Assembly (NCBI GenBank): GCA_003996215.1 | Contig: QJPP01000817.1 | Coordinates: 186,001-250,000, forward strand | Length of the DNA: 64,000 bases | Reading direction: 5' to 3' | From: Jaltomata sinuosa | Lineage: Eukaryota; Streptophyta; Magnoliopsida; Solanales; Solanaceae | Shown here: one piece after another, positions 47,961-58,076 of the stretch | How the letters are laid out: each line of letters opens with the position of its first letter | How positions within the stretch are numbered: the stretch's first letter is position 1 | Position numbers and translations under genes: made by a program | The notes under the pieces: generated by a model | What the model was told of the DNA's origin: nothing | Seen by the model: only the letters and a program-made list of their open reading frames with translations | Databases searched by the model: none

Positions 47961-49810
47961 TCTACTCTTGCCACTATATCCAACCTCTCACACCTCCTCA
48001 CTATGGCGTTCGTGCATTTCCGCTTCACATGCTCAAACCATCTTAGTCTCGCTTTCCTCATCTTGTTCACCACGGGGCCACTCCTACCTTGTCCCATATA
48101 TTCTCATTCTAATCTTTTCTCCCATAGTATGCCCACACATCCATCCTTATTTCCACAACTTACATCTTCTGAACATGAGAATTCTTGACTAGCCATCACT
48201 CCGCCCATACAACAAAGTTGGTCTAACTATTCTGTGGAACTTACTTTTAAGTTTTGGTCGTACCTTTTTATCACACAAGATTCTGGAAGCAAGCCTCCAT
48301 TTCATCCACGCCGCACAAATACGATGTGTAATATCATCGTCGATCTCTCCATTTCCTTAAATTAAAGACCCAAGATATTTAAAACACTCTCTCTCTCGGG
48401 GATAACCTGTGTATCAAGCCTCACTTCCACGCTTTCCTCATGCGTCGCATCACTGTATATGCACTCCAAATATTTTATTTTGGTCCTGCTCAACCTGAAC
48501 CCTTTAGACTCCCGAATTTGTCTCCACACCTCCAACCTAGTGTTAACTTCGTCGTGAGTCTCATCAATCAGGACTATGTCATCTGCAAATAACATATGCA
48601 CCATGACAGCTCGCGTTGATTATGCCGTGTCAATTCATCCATCGCCAAGGCAAATAGGAACGGGCTAAGTGTTGATCCCTGGTGCGACTTCATCTCGACT
48701 GGGAAGTGCTACGAGTCTCCTCTCACTGTTCTCACCCGAGTCTAGACTCCATCATACATGTCCTTCATCGCCATAATGTAAGTCACTGGTACACTTCTAT
48801 CCTCCAGGCATCTCCAGAGGACATCCATCCCCTTGATGACCACCAAAGCTATCATTTTTGCCACTGTATGGCTAACTTTGTCGCCTTATACCTTTCCTTA
48901 TTCATCCGCTTATCCTCCTCGTCCTTACTCCCCATCAACTTTGCATAAGAAACCTTTTTTGCTTCCACTTTGCCTTGGACTTTTTCATTCTGCCACCAAT
49001 CCCCTCGATGACCACCAAAGTTACCCCTCAAAACCCTCACACCTCTCTTGGTGCTTCTTTCCTAATGCAACTAGTTGTCCTATCCCACATGTTGTTTGCA
49101 TCCCTTTACTCCCCAAACTCCCGTCGCCATCAACTTCTCCCCCCTTTCGAGCTTGGCCAGAGGTCAAGCCACCCCATTTGATCCTCGATCGGTCATACAA
49201 AATCCTCTTTTTATTGTCCATCTTAATCTCCAAGCCCATCGCCAAGAGCTTATGTTGGGTAGTAAGATTCTCATTTGATATAATCTTGCACGAATTAGCT
49301 ATCACCAACTCAAAAGCTTAAGCAAAATCCAGAAGTGGGACGACGACTCCATTTCTATCCCCAAAACCAAAGACTCCATGCACATCTTCAAAACCACTAG
49401 AAGTTGTCGTGATGAGGCCATTGAGATCTCCGCCAGTGAATAGCTTCTCGGTATGCCGTATACCCCACCACCTCGTCTGAATCCTCCCAAAAGTGCTTCT
49501 TGACCTTCCCGTCCAAACCAACTTGCGGCGCATCTGTATTAATAATGTTCAAAGTAAGCCCTCCAATGACTAGCTTAATTGTCATCATCCAGTCATTGAT
49601 CCTCCTAACCTCCACTACTTGCTCCCTTAGGTCCCCATCTACTAGAATGTCTACTCCATTCCTATCCCTCGAGCAACCTGAGTCCCACAACTTAAACCCC
49701 TCCACATCCTTTGCCTTGGTTCCTACCCATTTGGTCTCCAGGACACAAGCTATATTTTGATCTTCCTCTTCTTGAGAATCTTTGCTAGCTAAATTTGAAC
49801 TCATTACTAA
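47961..49810 (-). pseudogene. RTE-clade LINE with deleted middle
   Basis: Minus-strand reading starts near 49804 with the endonuclease: CVLETKWVGTKAKDVEGFKL, LVDGDLREQVVEVRRIND, GGDLNG-type and FEDVHGVFGFG segments, then SENLTTQHKLLAMGLEIK, DRSRIKWGGL and HRGDWWQNEKVQ (about 48990). Where the RT start is expected, the text jumps near 48850 to LWRCLEDRSVPVTYIMAMKD, then SPFLFALAMDELT and LFADDIVLIDETHDEV (FADD 48578-48589). It ends with MRKARLRWFEHVKRK and RRCERL (about 48080-47975). The N-terminal half of RT is therefore missing. The 3' tail is not seen; it abuts L1 ORF2 sequence at 47960. Confidence 0.88.
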
Positions 49811-50378
49811 TTTACTTTGTCATTGTTTTAGGTAGTGTAAGTCGATGGTTTTCTACTTTTGGTCTTCCTTATTCTTATTATTGCAAAATTAGCACTGGCT
49901 AATTCTTCTTACTGTTTAAACAATATATTATTATCATTATTTTCTTGGTATACTTTTTAAGCTTCAAATTGGGAAGATTCAAATGTTTTGTTTGCCCCCG
50001 TCATTTACAAGTTTTAAGGTTCTGTATTACGTGGTTAAAATGATAGTGAAGGGAGAAGTCCCTTTTCATCATAACTTTCATCTAAGGTATGATCGTCATA
50101 ACATCACGTAGTCTACTCTCAAGTTGAATAATCATTGCGGCCAAAGTCATTTACACATTCTAACGTATAATTGTCGTAACATTGAGGTTGTCTACTCTGG
50201 ATTTTCATTTGTGATCAAGTCATGCATGGTTGAATCGAATTTTTTTCGTATAAACTTTTCTAAGCCATACTATTGTCTCTCAGAAATCACGTGCAGGCCG
50301 TGTGGACCTTTCTCTTTTTCTTAATTTTCTCTCTTCTTTATGTTTTCTCAGTCTGCCGATGTAGTTATTCCAGAAGAT

Positions 50379-50380
<2 letters not shown>
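49811..50380. other. No gene recognised
   Basis: AT-rich, no repeat ends or supported exons. Plus-strand frame at 50124 (66 codons) has no known motif. Confidence 0.3.
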
Positions 50381-50447
<67 letters not shown>

Positions 50448-50448
50448 A
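50381..50448. repeat. Compound (AC)n(AT)n microsatellite
   Basis: An uninterrupted CA run is followed by a TA run and then a short CA run. Confidence 0.97.
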
Positions 50449-50789
50449 CCTTAGGCATTCGGGCATTTCAACTATTTGTTGGATTAATAACATCAAAATA
50501 GTGTCAAAAGTATTAACAAAGTAGTGACAGGTACTATACTAGCTGCAACTAATTGTCATCATCTCTGTTGGTTTAAAGTTTAAACGTTCAATTTTATTTT
50601 ATTTTATTTTAAAAAAGTATTGGCTCTTGGTTCTTACTAAATATTATGAATTTGTCATTACTTTAGGCTAATCTGCTTTTTATTCAGTTAGAATTATGTT
50701 TTGAGTTAATTTATTCGTGCATGCGTTGTATTACATATACAGATCTAGGCAACCTCATCTTTAAGAGAGAAAATCAGCAACCGACGTAC

Positions 50790-50941
50790 CCTTTGTTCTC
50801 CCGTTCTGGTACCAACTTTGTATTTGGTAGTGCTGGTAGCGGTGGCATTTTGGGTGGCTCCTGCGATCCCTCTCCCCACCTTTTCTCTCTCTGTTGCACC
50901 ATTTGATGCCAAGCCGGCTGTGCTTTTTTTTTTGACATTGT
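50790..50941 (-). CDS. Candidate first coding exon of an unidentified gene
   Basis: On the minus strand, TTTTTGTGCAG precedes ACAATG. The ATG at 50938-50936 opens MSKKKAQPAWHQMVQQREK, a short Glu/Arg-rich stretch, then PPKMPPLPALPNTKLVPERE, up to a GG|GTACGT donor at 50789. The product start is small, charged and proline-rich, with no known domain. An upstream non-coding exon and TATA box fit (51358-51446). No further exons could be followed in the next kilobase. It might belong to the same gene as the exons at 37.7-38.0 kb (same strand, LINE cluster in an intron), but at least one more exon would be needed and no evidence links them. Confidence 0.35.
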
Positions 50942-51357
50942 CTGCACAAAAAATGAAAATAAAAACATACCCATTTGGGAATTAAGAGATGCAGGATTTT
51001 GATTTCAATGTAAGAGTATATAACAGTGTTGTTGAGATGCTTGAATTACTATTAAGTGGATCTAATTGAAACCATTCTCACACTATAAGATGTTCCGGTT
51101 TTGTTTTATGCTACTTTGTTATGCTTTTACCATTTCATTTTTCTTCGAGTTTCTTCGAGTACTGTAGTTTTAGTTTTAGTGGTTCTGAGTAATTTTAGTG
51201 ACTTCTAGTTTGATGTATTTGTATTTTAGTTGAAAATTATTTACAAAATCCATTTAACACAAGAACTCAACAGTTTAATTGAACTACAATACAAACCCTA
51301 TTATGAGCAGGTTATTGTAAAACAATACAAAATTACTAATTAAAAATGGAGCAGTAC

Positions 51358-51410
51358 CTTGTTCTTCTTCACTAGACCACCAAACACGTGAATTGCTGAT
51401 TCAAAATGTG
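51358..51410 (-). other. Candidate 5' untranslated exon
   Basis: Minus-strand text TTTGGTGGTCTAGTGAAG leads to GAACAAG|GTACTGC, a good donor at 51357. The paired acceptor is at 50942, giving an intron of about 416 bp. The start is inferred as about 30 bases below the TATA box. Confidence 0.35.
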
Positions 51411-51436
51411 AGGAAGAATGGAGAAAAAGGAGTGGA

Positions 51437-51446
51437 CTTTTATATG
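51437..51446 (-). promoter_or_regulatory. TATA box of the candidate minus-strand gene
   Basis: Minus strand CATATAAAAG, followed about 30 bases on by a pyrimidine-rich start-like region (CTCCATTCTTCCTCAC). Confidence 0.45.
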
Positions 51447-51454
51447 GTGAGGTC

Positions 51455-51553
51455 GAGTGTGAGGGTTAGGGGGTTCTTTACAAGTATATGAAAAATGTGC
51501 AATCCGCTTCCAAGGGTGAGTGTGAGGGTTAGGGGGTCCTTTACAAGTATATT
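51455..51553. repeat. Direct repeat of a 35-bp motif upstream of the TATA box
   Basis: GAGTGTGAGGGTTAGGGGGT followed by (T/C)CTTTACAAGTATAT occurs at 51455-51489 and again about 63 bp later. On the minus strand each copy reads CCCCCTAACCCTCACACTC, which includes a telobox-like CCTAACCCT. Confidence 0.85.
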
Positions 51554-51681
51554 TATGAAAGCATAGAGTGAAAATGATTTTGTAGATTTTGGAGCTGCAA
51601 TTGGAGCATCTGCGGCTCTTAGCCTATTTTTGAGAGGTATTCCGTTTATTTTTTCAATTGCTTCTTTGAAAGCAGAGAACT

Positions 51682-51682
<1 letters not shown>

Positions 51683-51714
<32 letters not shown>
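51683..51714. repeat. Poly-T run (32 bases)
   Basis: Uninterrupted T tract. It could be the A-tail of a minus-strand retrotransposed sequence, but no element body was recognised to its right. Confidence 0.9.
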
Positions 51715-51715
<1 letters not shown>

Positions 51716-52370
51716 GTGATTCTTCCTACTCCGTATGCTGGTGATTTAGATTGTATAATGCTTCTTGGTGAAATAATTTTTTATAAAGAAACAATACTTC
51801 TATTTCAAGTTGAGTTGTGTTAATAAAAGGGCGGGTAATTGACCCGTTCAAAAATTACAAAAAAAAATTGGGGTTCTCGATGCTTCTCCATGCCGAGTGA
51901 GATGCACGGGTCAATCTCCTGTCATTGCTACCTCGTGCGCGAAGGGTTGCTCATGCTTCCCAAACGTCGCACTTTTTTTAGGTCATTAGTCAACAGCTTC
52001 CCGGACAGCGAAATAGAGGGGACTTCACATTGTTTTTGACACCCCTATCTTTGTTTTAGGGAAATTCTCTCCTCGTTCAGGCGGATGTTACACGTTGTAC
52101 TTGTGAATGAGTGTGATATATACATGTTTACTCGACACATGACTATGTACCCCGAAAATGAAATTTGCATGTCTTTGCTCGCTCTTAATTCATGGAACTC
52201 TGGAAGGAAGGCAATAACAGTAATTAAAAAACCCAATAGGTCTTCAGGAGAGATGGTTAGATTGGATGGTGTAGTTGATCGCTCGAACTATGATGATTGG
52301 AATGAAGACAAACAGACTTTCGTGCTAAAGATAGAATGACAAAAATTCTTCTTGCATTTTCCCGGGACAA
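51715..52370. other. No gene recognised
   Basis: Two plus-strand frames (51839, 66 codons; 52085, 84 codons) have no known motifs or splice evidence. Confidence 0.3.
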
Positions 52371-52516
52371 CTACACAAATGTCCTTTAAAGGGAGTGGCT
52401 TTGCATTTTTGCCCCCCTCATAAAAATGGTCTTACAAAAATAGCCTTCCATGTTTTTATGTATAGAGCTACTACCTTTTTGCCCCTTTACACCTCAAATA
52501 TTTTTAAATAACTCTC

Positions 52517-52860
52517 AATGCTCATTTGTCTCTCAACTTTTATATATATTTCTTTTTCTCTTTTTCTTTTTTCTTTTTTATTTCTTTTTTTCTCAACCTT
52601 TATTTTTCTTTTATTTTTTGTTTTATTCTTTCTTCTACGTTTTTTTCTTTTTTCTCAATCTTTATTTTTTTTTCTTTTCTCCTCTCAATTCTATTTTTTT
52701 TCTCCTTTTATTTTTATTTTTATTTTTCTCAACCTTTAATTTTTGTTGTCTTTTTTTTTCTTCGTTTTTTTCTTTTTTTGTCAATTTTTCTTTTTTTCTC
52801 TCAACTTCTATTTTTTTATTTTTTCTTTGGTTTTTAATTTTTCTTTTCTCTTTTTTTTAA
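52517..52860. repeat. Pyrimidine tract (left arm)
   Basis: About 340 bases almost wholly T and C, in units such as TTTCTTTTTTCTCAACCTTTA. Its complement, a purine tract, is at 53937-54215. Phe-rich open frames here are artefacts. Confidence 0.9.
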
Positions 52861-52894
52861 TCAATCTTTTTGACCTTTATTTTTTTTATGAGAT

Positions 52895-53850
52895 GTTCTA
52901 TAACTCTTGCTTTAGAGGCAAGACTTAGCCCAAAGACTTTCAAACAACAAATTACGCCCATGAGCAAGACTTGACACTAGTATATTGTGTCTTGATTTAT
53001 GAGATGTTTTATAACACTTGCCTCAGAGGCAAGACTTAGCCTAAGGACCTCTCAAAAAATACAAGTTACGCTCCATGGGCAAGAGTTCACACTACTTCAT
53101 TATGTCTAAATTTATGAGATACTCTATAACTCTTGCCTTAGAGACAAGACTTAGCTCAAGGATTTTCAAACAACAAGTTATGCCCCACGAGCAAGACTTG
53201 ACACTACCTCATTGTGTCTTGATTTATGAGACATTCTATAACTCTTGCCTTAGAGACAAGACTTAGCCCAAAGACTTTCAAACAACAAGTTACGCCCCAT
53301 GGGCAAGAGTTGACACTATCATATTGTGCTTGATTTATGGGATGCTCTATAACGCTTGCCTAAGAGGCAAAACTTAACCCAAGGACTTTCAAATAACAAA
53401 TTACGCCCCATGGGCAAGAGTTGACACTACCACATTGTGTCTTGATTTATGCGATGCTCTATAACTCTTGCCTTAGAGGCAAAATTTAGCTCAAAGACTT
53501 TCAAACAACAAGTTACGCCTCATTGGCAAGAGTTGACACTAACACATTGTGTTTTGATCATGAGATGCTCTATAACGTTTTCTTTAGAGGCAAGACTTAG
53601 CTCAAGGGCCTCCCAAAAAATAAGTTATGCCCCATGGGCAAGAGTTAACACTACTTCATTGTGTCTTAATTTATGAGATGCTCTATAACTCTTGCCTTAG
53701 AGGTAAAACATAGCTCAAGAATTTTCAAACAACAAGTTATGCCCCACGAGCAAGGCTTGACACTACCTCATTGTGTCTTGATTTATGAGATGTTCTATAA
53801 CATTTGTCTTAGAGGCAAGACTTGTTCCAAAGGACTTTCAAACAACAAAG
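52895..53850. repeat. About 111-bp tandem repeat, nine copies
   Basis: The marker TATAAC(T/A/G)CTTGCCTTAGAGG-like text recurs at about 52900, 53010, 53127, 53236, 53348, 53459, 53570, 53685 and 53796. Each unit also has GACTTAGCCCAAGGACTTTC, AACAACAAGTTACGCCCCAT, GGGCAAGAGTTGACACTACC and TTGTGTCTTGATTTATGAG. CTTGCCTTAGAGGCAAG is a perfect-stem hairpin within the unit, and TGCCCCATGGGCA is nearly self-complementary. The period is close to a multiple of three, so translated frames repeat too. Confidence 0.95.
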
Positions 53851-54778
53851 CACACTCTTAAGTTTACTTCGATTTCAAAGAAAGAAGATCTTCTTTGCGG
53901 ATTATCCAACTTTTTGTTCATTAGCAAAAAATAATAGAGGTTAAGAAAAAAGAAAAAAAGAGAAGAAAAAAAGAGAAGGAAAAAATAAAGATAAAAAAAA
54001 AGTGAAAAAAATAAAAGTTGAGAAAAAAAGAAAAAAGAGAAAAAAATAAATAAAGATTGAGAGAAAAAAAGAACAAAAAAAAAGTTAAGAGAAAAAAAGA
54101 AAAAAAAAAGAAATAAAGGTTGAGAAAAAAGAAAACGAGAATTAAAAAAAATTGAGAAAAAAGAAAAAAGATAAAAAATTAAAAAGATAAAAGAAAAAAG
54201 AAAAATGAAAATGAAAAGTTGAGAGACAAATGAACATGAAGAGTTATGGTGTAGAGGGGCAAAAATGTATATGTTCTATACATAAAAAGAGATATTTTTT
54301 AAAGACTTTTCTTATGAGAGGCATAAATTGAAGACCACTCACTTTTGAGGACACTTCATATAATTTTATGCAGGCCGAGGGCACATAGATTGTATTGTAT
54401 TCCCGTTAAATAGTACAGCATAACATTCTCACGAGGCTATTGTGAATTATGTGCTACGACAATTCTGTGTTTCTCATTTCAATTCTTCTAATATCACATC
54501 CCTTTTTCGGTCTATCTTCTTATCCCCTTCTGCCACCTATCTCTAGTTACTTTATTTTAATGCAGCTTCTATTGTAATTATGCTATTTTGATTGTTATCA
54601 CACTTTAATTTTATTATAAAAACCACTTGATAGGCTACTGTTTCATTGAATTTGCTTACTGTTACATAATTACATTCAATATATGTACGTACTTTTGAAA
54701 TTTATTCAATTTAAAGTTGGTATTTGGTAATGACTTCTTAACAATATTTCTTGGCTCTTGTGAGTTATGACTTGGATA

Positions 54779-54786
54779 GTTGAATG
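54779..54786 (+). repeat. 8-bp target duplication of the hAT element, left
   Basis: GTTGAATG, repeated exactly at 55573-55580 on the other side of the element. Confidence 0.9.
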
Positions 54787-55572
54787 CAGAGGCGGAGCTA
54801 CATTGTAGCAAGGGTGGTCAGGCGAACACCCTTCGCCAAAAAATTACACCGTGTATATAAGTAAAATGCTGTTCTTTTTGGTTAAATATATCGTTTTGAA
54901 CACCCTTGAAACAACAAAAGGCTATAGCTCAGCGGCTTTGGGTGTTCAATAAGAACCGATGCATGTGCGCCTGGGTTCGATTCCCAGTGGCGTTTTGGGC
55001 CTTCACCTTTTTTCCATTTTAAAAAGAGCTCCTATTTGTTGCTCATTTAGGAAGAATAAATTAATTAAGAAAACAATTAATTACTTTCTAGATTTGTTTT
55101 TTTATTACAAGTAAGCAATTTTGTGGTATAAGTATAATAGTTTAAAAAAAAATTATTTTTGAAATACTTCAAAATTAGCAGTACTTGTTAAAATAATCTT
55201 TAATTAGAGACACCTACAACTTAAAAATTTAATAATAAAATAGAAGTTTAGTACTAGTTAACTGGATTTTCAACTGATTTGTCTTTGACTTTCCTTTTCT
55301 TTTATTAATTTTTTTGAATAAAATTTAAAAGTAATTATTTATTTAATGTTAATAAGCAAATCATAAAAACTCTATAACTCTGCCAAAAGCGAAAAGGCTC
55401 CACAAAGAATTTTTTCAAAAAAAAACCTCATCTAATTCTGCTCTTTATTCTTCGTATCTCGCTGTCAATATTCCATAGCTTGATTTTAATATTTTTGGTG
55501 CACCTATTTGTCAATTTTTTTTACTCATGCAATATTTGAACACCATTCTTAAAATTTCTGGCTCCGCCACTG
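54787..55572. mobile_element. Non-autonomous hAT element carrying a tRNA-like segment
   Basis: Ends CAGAGGCGGAGCTAC and GGCTCCGCCACTG are inverted repeats of the hAT type (CAGNGGCGGAGC), and an 8-bp duplication GTTGAATG flanks them. 786 bp, no ORF for a transposase. The interior includes a tRNA-like stretch (see next entry) followed by AT-rich DNA. Related pieces lie at about 32872 and at 56530-56697. Confidence 0.92.
54921..54991 (+). other. tRNA-like segment with A and B boxes inside the hAT element
   Basis: TAGCTCAGCGG at 54925-54935 fits a Pol III A box and GGTTCGATTCC at 54974-54984 is a perfect B box, about 38 bases apart. Around the B box, CTGGG and CCCAG form a T-arm stem with a seven-base loop. 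The acceptor stem is not good and the D-arm is poor, so this is a tRNA-derived relic, not a working tRNA gene. Confidence 0.7.
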
Positions 55573-55765
55573 GTTGAATGCAATCTTTCAATAGATTTTG
55601 TTTGTTTATTTTATTTTATTTATGAAATGTCATCAAGCAAGTAGTGTTGACTAATTCTTGATATGGAAAATCTAAGTGATAAAATAATTAGCTAAGATTT
55701 AATTAACAAACAAATATTATTACATACTCTATAAGTATAACATTTTCCTTTTCAGTTGGGACATC

Positions 55766-55885
55766 ATCAACAACAACATATCCGGTGAAATCCCACAACT
55801 GAGGTCTGAGGAAGTAGAGTGTACATAGATTTTACCACTGCCTCGTGAGAGATAGAAAAGCTATTTCTGAAAGACCCTCAGCTTA
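55766..55885 (-). mobile_element. 3' tail of an RTE-type LINE or related SINE
   Basis: CAACAACAACATATCCGG, TGAAATCCCACAACTGAGGT, GTGTACATAGATTTTACCAC and GAAAGACCCTCAGCT form the well-known nightshade repeat whose minus strand ends in TTG repeats. A second copy is at 60405-60500. Confidence 0.6.
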
Positions 55886-56521
55886 ATTGTAGCAATTTCA
55901 AGTACAACGGAGAAGGAGATAATGAAGAAAATATAGCAACTAATAAGGGAATACAGTACAAAGTCTACAAGAAAAAAATAAAAATAATAAAATAATGCGA
56001 TAATTGAAACGCAATAAACAACAAACTGATAAATTGGGGACTTCAAATTCTAAATATTCCAAAGTCAATTCTTGTTAGCATACTAAATAATTCAAGGGTA
56101 GGATCTTTAGAGAAAAATAAAACAAGGGTCCAAGGTTATAGTGACTTATGTATAAGAAAATTTATGTACTATGGGACACCAAATGTCATATTAGATAATA
56201 TGAAGTCAAGGACCCTATTAGAACTCTGTCAAGCCCTCGCTAAGAGGTAGAATTGGCTACAAGCATCGTATCAGTTTTTCCTGCCTATATTGAAGACTCG
56301 ATCTAAAGTCATAGAAAGACAACTATGAAAGCTCCTCTTCACTTCTATAGTTTTGGGGTAATATAGTCTTGATGAAGCTACTTCGAATTAAAGGCCAAAA
56401 GAACTTGAGCTACTACTTCTGATTTAGACGTCCTGAAATTGAGTTATGATCTCAAGCAGAGATTAAGATACAATTATAAAATCACAATCTTGAGTCAAGA
56501 TTAAGGAAGCTTATCATTAAA
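55886..56521. other. No gene recognised
   Basis: Low-complexity, no repeat ends and no ORF above 61 codons. Confidence 0.3.
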
Positions 56522-56529
56522 CTTCATTG

Positions 56530-56697
56530 AGTAACGGAGCCAGAATTTTCACTAAGGGAGTTCAAAATACGAAGAAGTAAACACACAAAGACGACAAAAA
56601 TATTCAACACTTATATACATAAAAAAAAAAATTACTCTTATATATACAATGTAGTTTTTCGTCCAAATCCCCTTGTTCTCACTTTGTTCCGCCCCTG
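56530..56697. mobile_element. Short hAT-type MITE
   Basis: Flanks CTTCATTG and CTCCATTG (8 bp, one mismatch). The ends AGTAACGGAGCCAGAAT and TTGTTCCGCCCCTG are imperfect inverted copies of the hAT ends at 54787 and 55572. 168 bp, no ORF. CAATGTAGTTTTTCGTCC resembles internal text of the larger element in reverse. Confidence 0.65.
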
Positions 56698-56705
56698 CTC
56701 CATTG

Positions 56706-57392
56706 ATACAATAGTAGCAATCGACAATTAAGCTGAGACTAACTTTCACGATCCACTAGCTATCACACATATATGGCTAATGTATATATTTTGTGCTAAA
56801 TATTACTAACATGATTCATTTTATTTCAAATAAAGACTTAACTATCAGCTTAATATATTGATGTTAAAATCAAATCAGACAACTACAGGATGTTTCATGT
56901 AACAAATTATTAATTTGTTATTTAAGATCCATAAATAAATTTTAAAAGTATCCAGAAATAATTAAATATTATAACAGAGAATATCGATAAACAAGTACAA
57001 ATTGCTTTTTATCATATTTAAGATGGATCATTTGAATTAATCAGTAATGATATTAGATTCTAAGTTTTAATCCTTCTAATTTTCTATTCTCTAGATATTC
57101 AAATTTTTAAAATTAGTTGTATCAATAATGTTTTCTTAATTAATTGAGATTAAGAGTTACTCAATAATAGTTTTGGAAGTGTTAACCACGTAAACATGAC
57201 TAGAAACTAGAGACATTGAATTGGTCAAAAGTAAACGCCTAGAGGAACAAATATAACAAAATTGCAATAGTTTAGAAGATGTCTCTAATTTTTATTAATC
57301 AAATAACAAACACCATCTAAGACGTGATATTCTATTCTAACACAATACTCAATAGTGAATATTACTACTTGAAATAGGGCGAAGTACTGGAA
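56706..57392. other. AT-rich, nothing recognised
   Basis: No gene or repeat ends found. Confidence 0.4.
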
Positions 57393-57575
57393 GAGGAGTC
57401 TTGGAGTAATCGGTAAAGTTGTTGTCATGTGACCAGGAAGTTATGAGTCCAAGCCTTGGAAACAACCTCTTGCAGAAATGCAAAGTAATGCTCCATACAA
57501 TAGATCCTTATGGTCGGGCCGTTCCCCGGACCCTGCGCATAGGAGGAGCTATAGTGCACCGGGCTATTTATTTAT
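57393..57575 (+). mobile_element. TS-type SINE
   Basis: GGAGTCTTGGAGTAATCGGT (A-box region), TTGTTGTCATGTGACCAGGA, AACAACCTCTTGCAGAAATG, ACAATAGATCCTTATGGTC, CCCCGGACCCTGCGCATAG and GTGCACCGGGCT occur in the order of the tobacco TS SINE family. The B box is decayed (GAGTCCAAGCC). The usual TTG tail is replaced by ATTTATTTATTTTTTTG. An old, tRNA-derived retroposon; it establishes a nightshade genome. Confidence 0.88.
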
Positions 57576-57625
57576 TTTTTTGAAAAAGAAAAAATAGGGA
57601 GAATGTAGGTGAAATCAATCACAAA

Positions 57626-57830
57626 AGGATGTGACGGGATGGATGAAATACTTTTATCTGTAACCAGAAATCTCGAATTCGAGCCATGAGACGGAGAAAT
57701 TCCTGACTGGATGCGCTTTCTCCTTAAATCAGCCTTGCGCAAGTGGCCTTTTGAATTCAAGCAGCATAAGACCCATTAAAGGGCGTAAGGTTCTGAATTC
57801 ACATCGCATAAGACCCATTAAAGGGTAAAA
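57626..57830 (+). mobile_element. Second SINE-like element
   Basis: GGATGTGACGGGATGGATGA then GAATTCGAGCCATGAGACGG (B-box-like GAATTCGAGCC), AAATTCCTGACTGGATGCG and CTTTCTCCTTAAATCAGCC follow the order of other nightshade SINEs. It lies only 50 bp from the TS SINE. Its end contains a short direct repeat, GCATAAGACCCATTAAAGGG, at about 57764 and 57806. Confidence 0.65.
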
Positions 57831-58050
57831 AACTCCCTACCAAAATTATTTTTATTTTTGAGGCTCAAACCCAAATTTTTTAATAAATATAAAGAAATCT
57901 TATTCATTCCATCACAATTCTTGATGATTACTTAGAAATCATTATAATGGATGTATTGACATATCATTGTATTGTTATCCTAAAAAGTGTGACTAGTCAA
58001 ATGTACAAAGGGATAGTGCATCAAATTGTCATTATAAATTCGGACATCTA
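57831..58050. other. Nothing recognised
   Basis: Short AT-rich gap before a poly-T run. Confidence 0.3.
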
Positions 58051-58076
58051 TTTTTTTTTTTTTTTTTTTTTTTTTT
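58051..58076. repeat. Poly-T run (26 bases)
   Basis: Uninterrupted T tract, possibly the tail of an unrecognised minus-strand retroposon. Confidence 0.9.

Larger units (their letters stand above)
52371..54366. mobile_element. Fold-back element with pyrimidine arms and internal tandem repeats
   Basis: The left arm (from CACAAATGTCCTTTAAAGGG through TTTTTGCCCC to a long T/C-rich tract ending about 52860) is matched in reverse by the right arm (A/G-rich 53937-54215, then GGGGCAAAAATGTATATG, CTTATGAGAGGCATAAATTG and GAGGACACTTCATAT). Between the arms sit nine copies of a 111-bp repeat. About 2 kb in all, no transposase. Target duplication is not clear, so the ends are approximate. Such long-arm elements resemble Mutator-like fold-backs, but the class is unproven. 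Confidence 0.7.

Noticed and set aside
52450..52860. Phe-rich hydrophobic open frames of up to 136 codons
   Set aside because: They come from a T/C-only tract; the composition alone produces Phe, Leu and Ser with few stops in all three frames.
52895..53850. Possible CRISPR-like array
   Set aside because: Contiguous 111-bp tandem units with no unique spacers, in a plant genome.
54921..54991. A functional tRNA gene
   Set aside because: The T-arm is good but the acceptor and D-arm do not pair well, and it lies inside a transposon.
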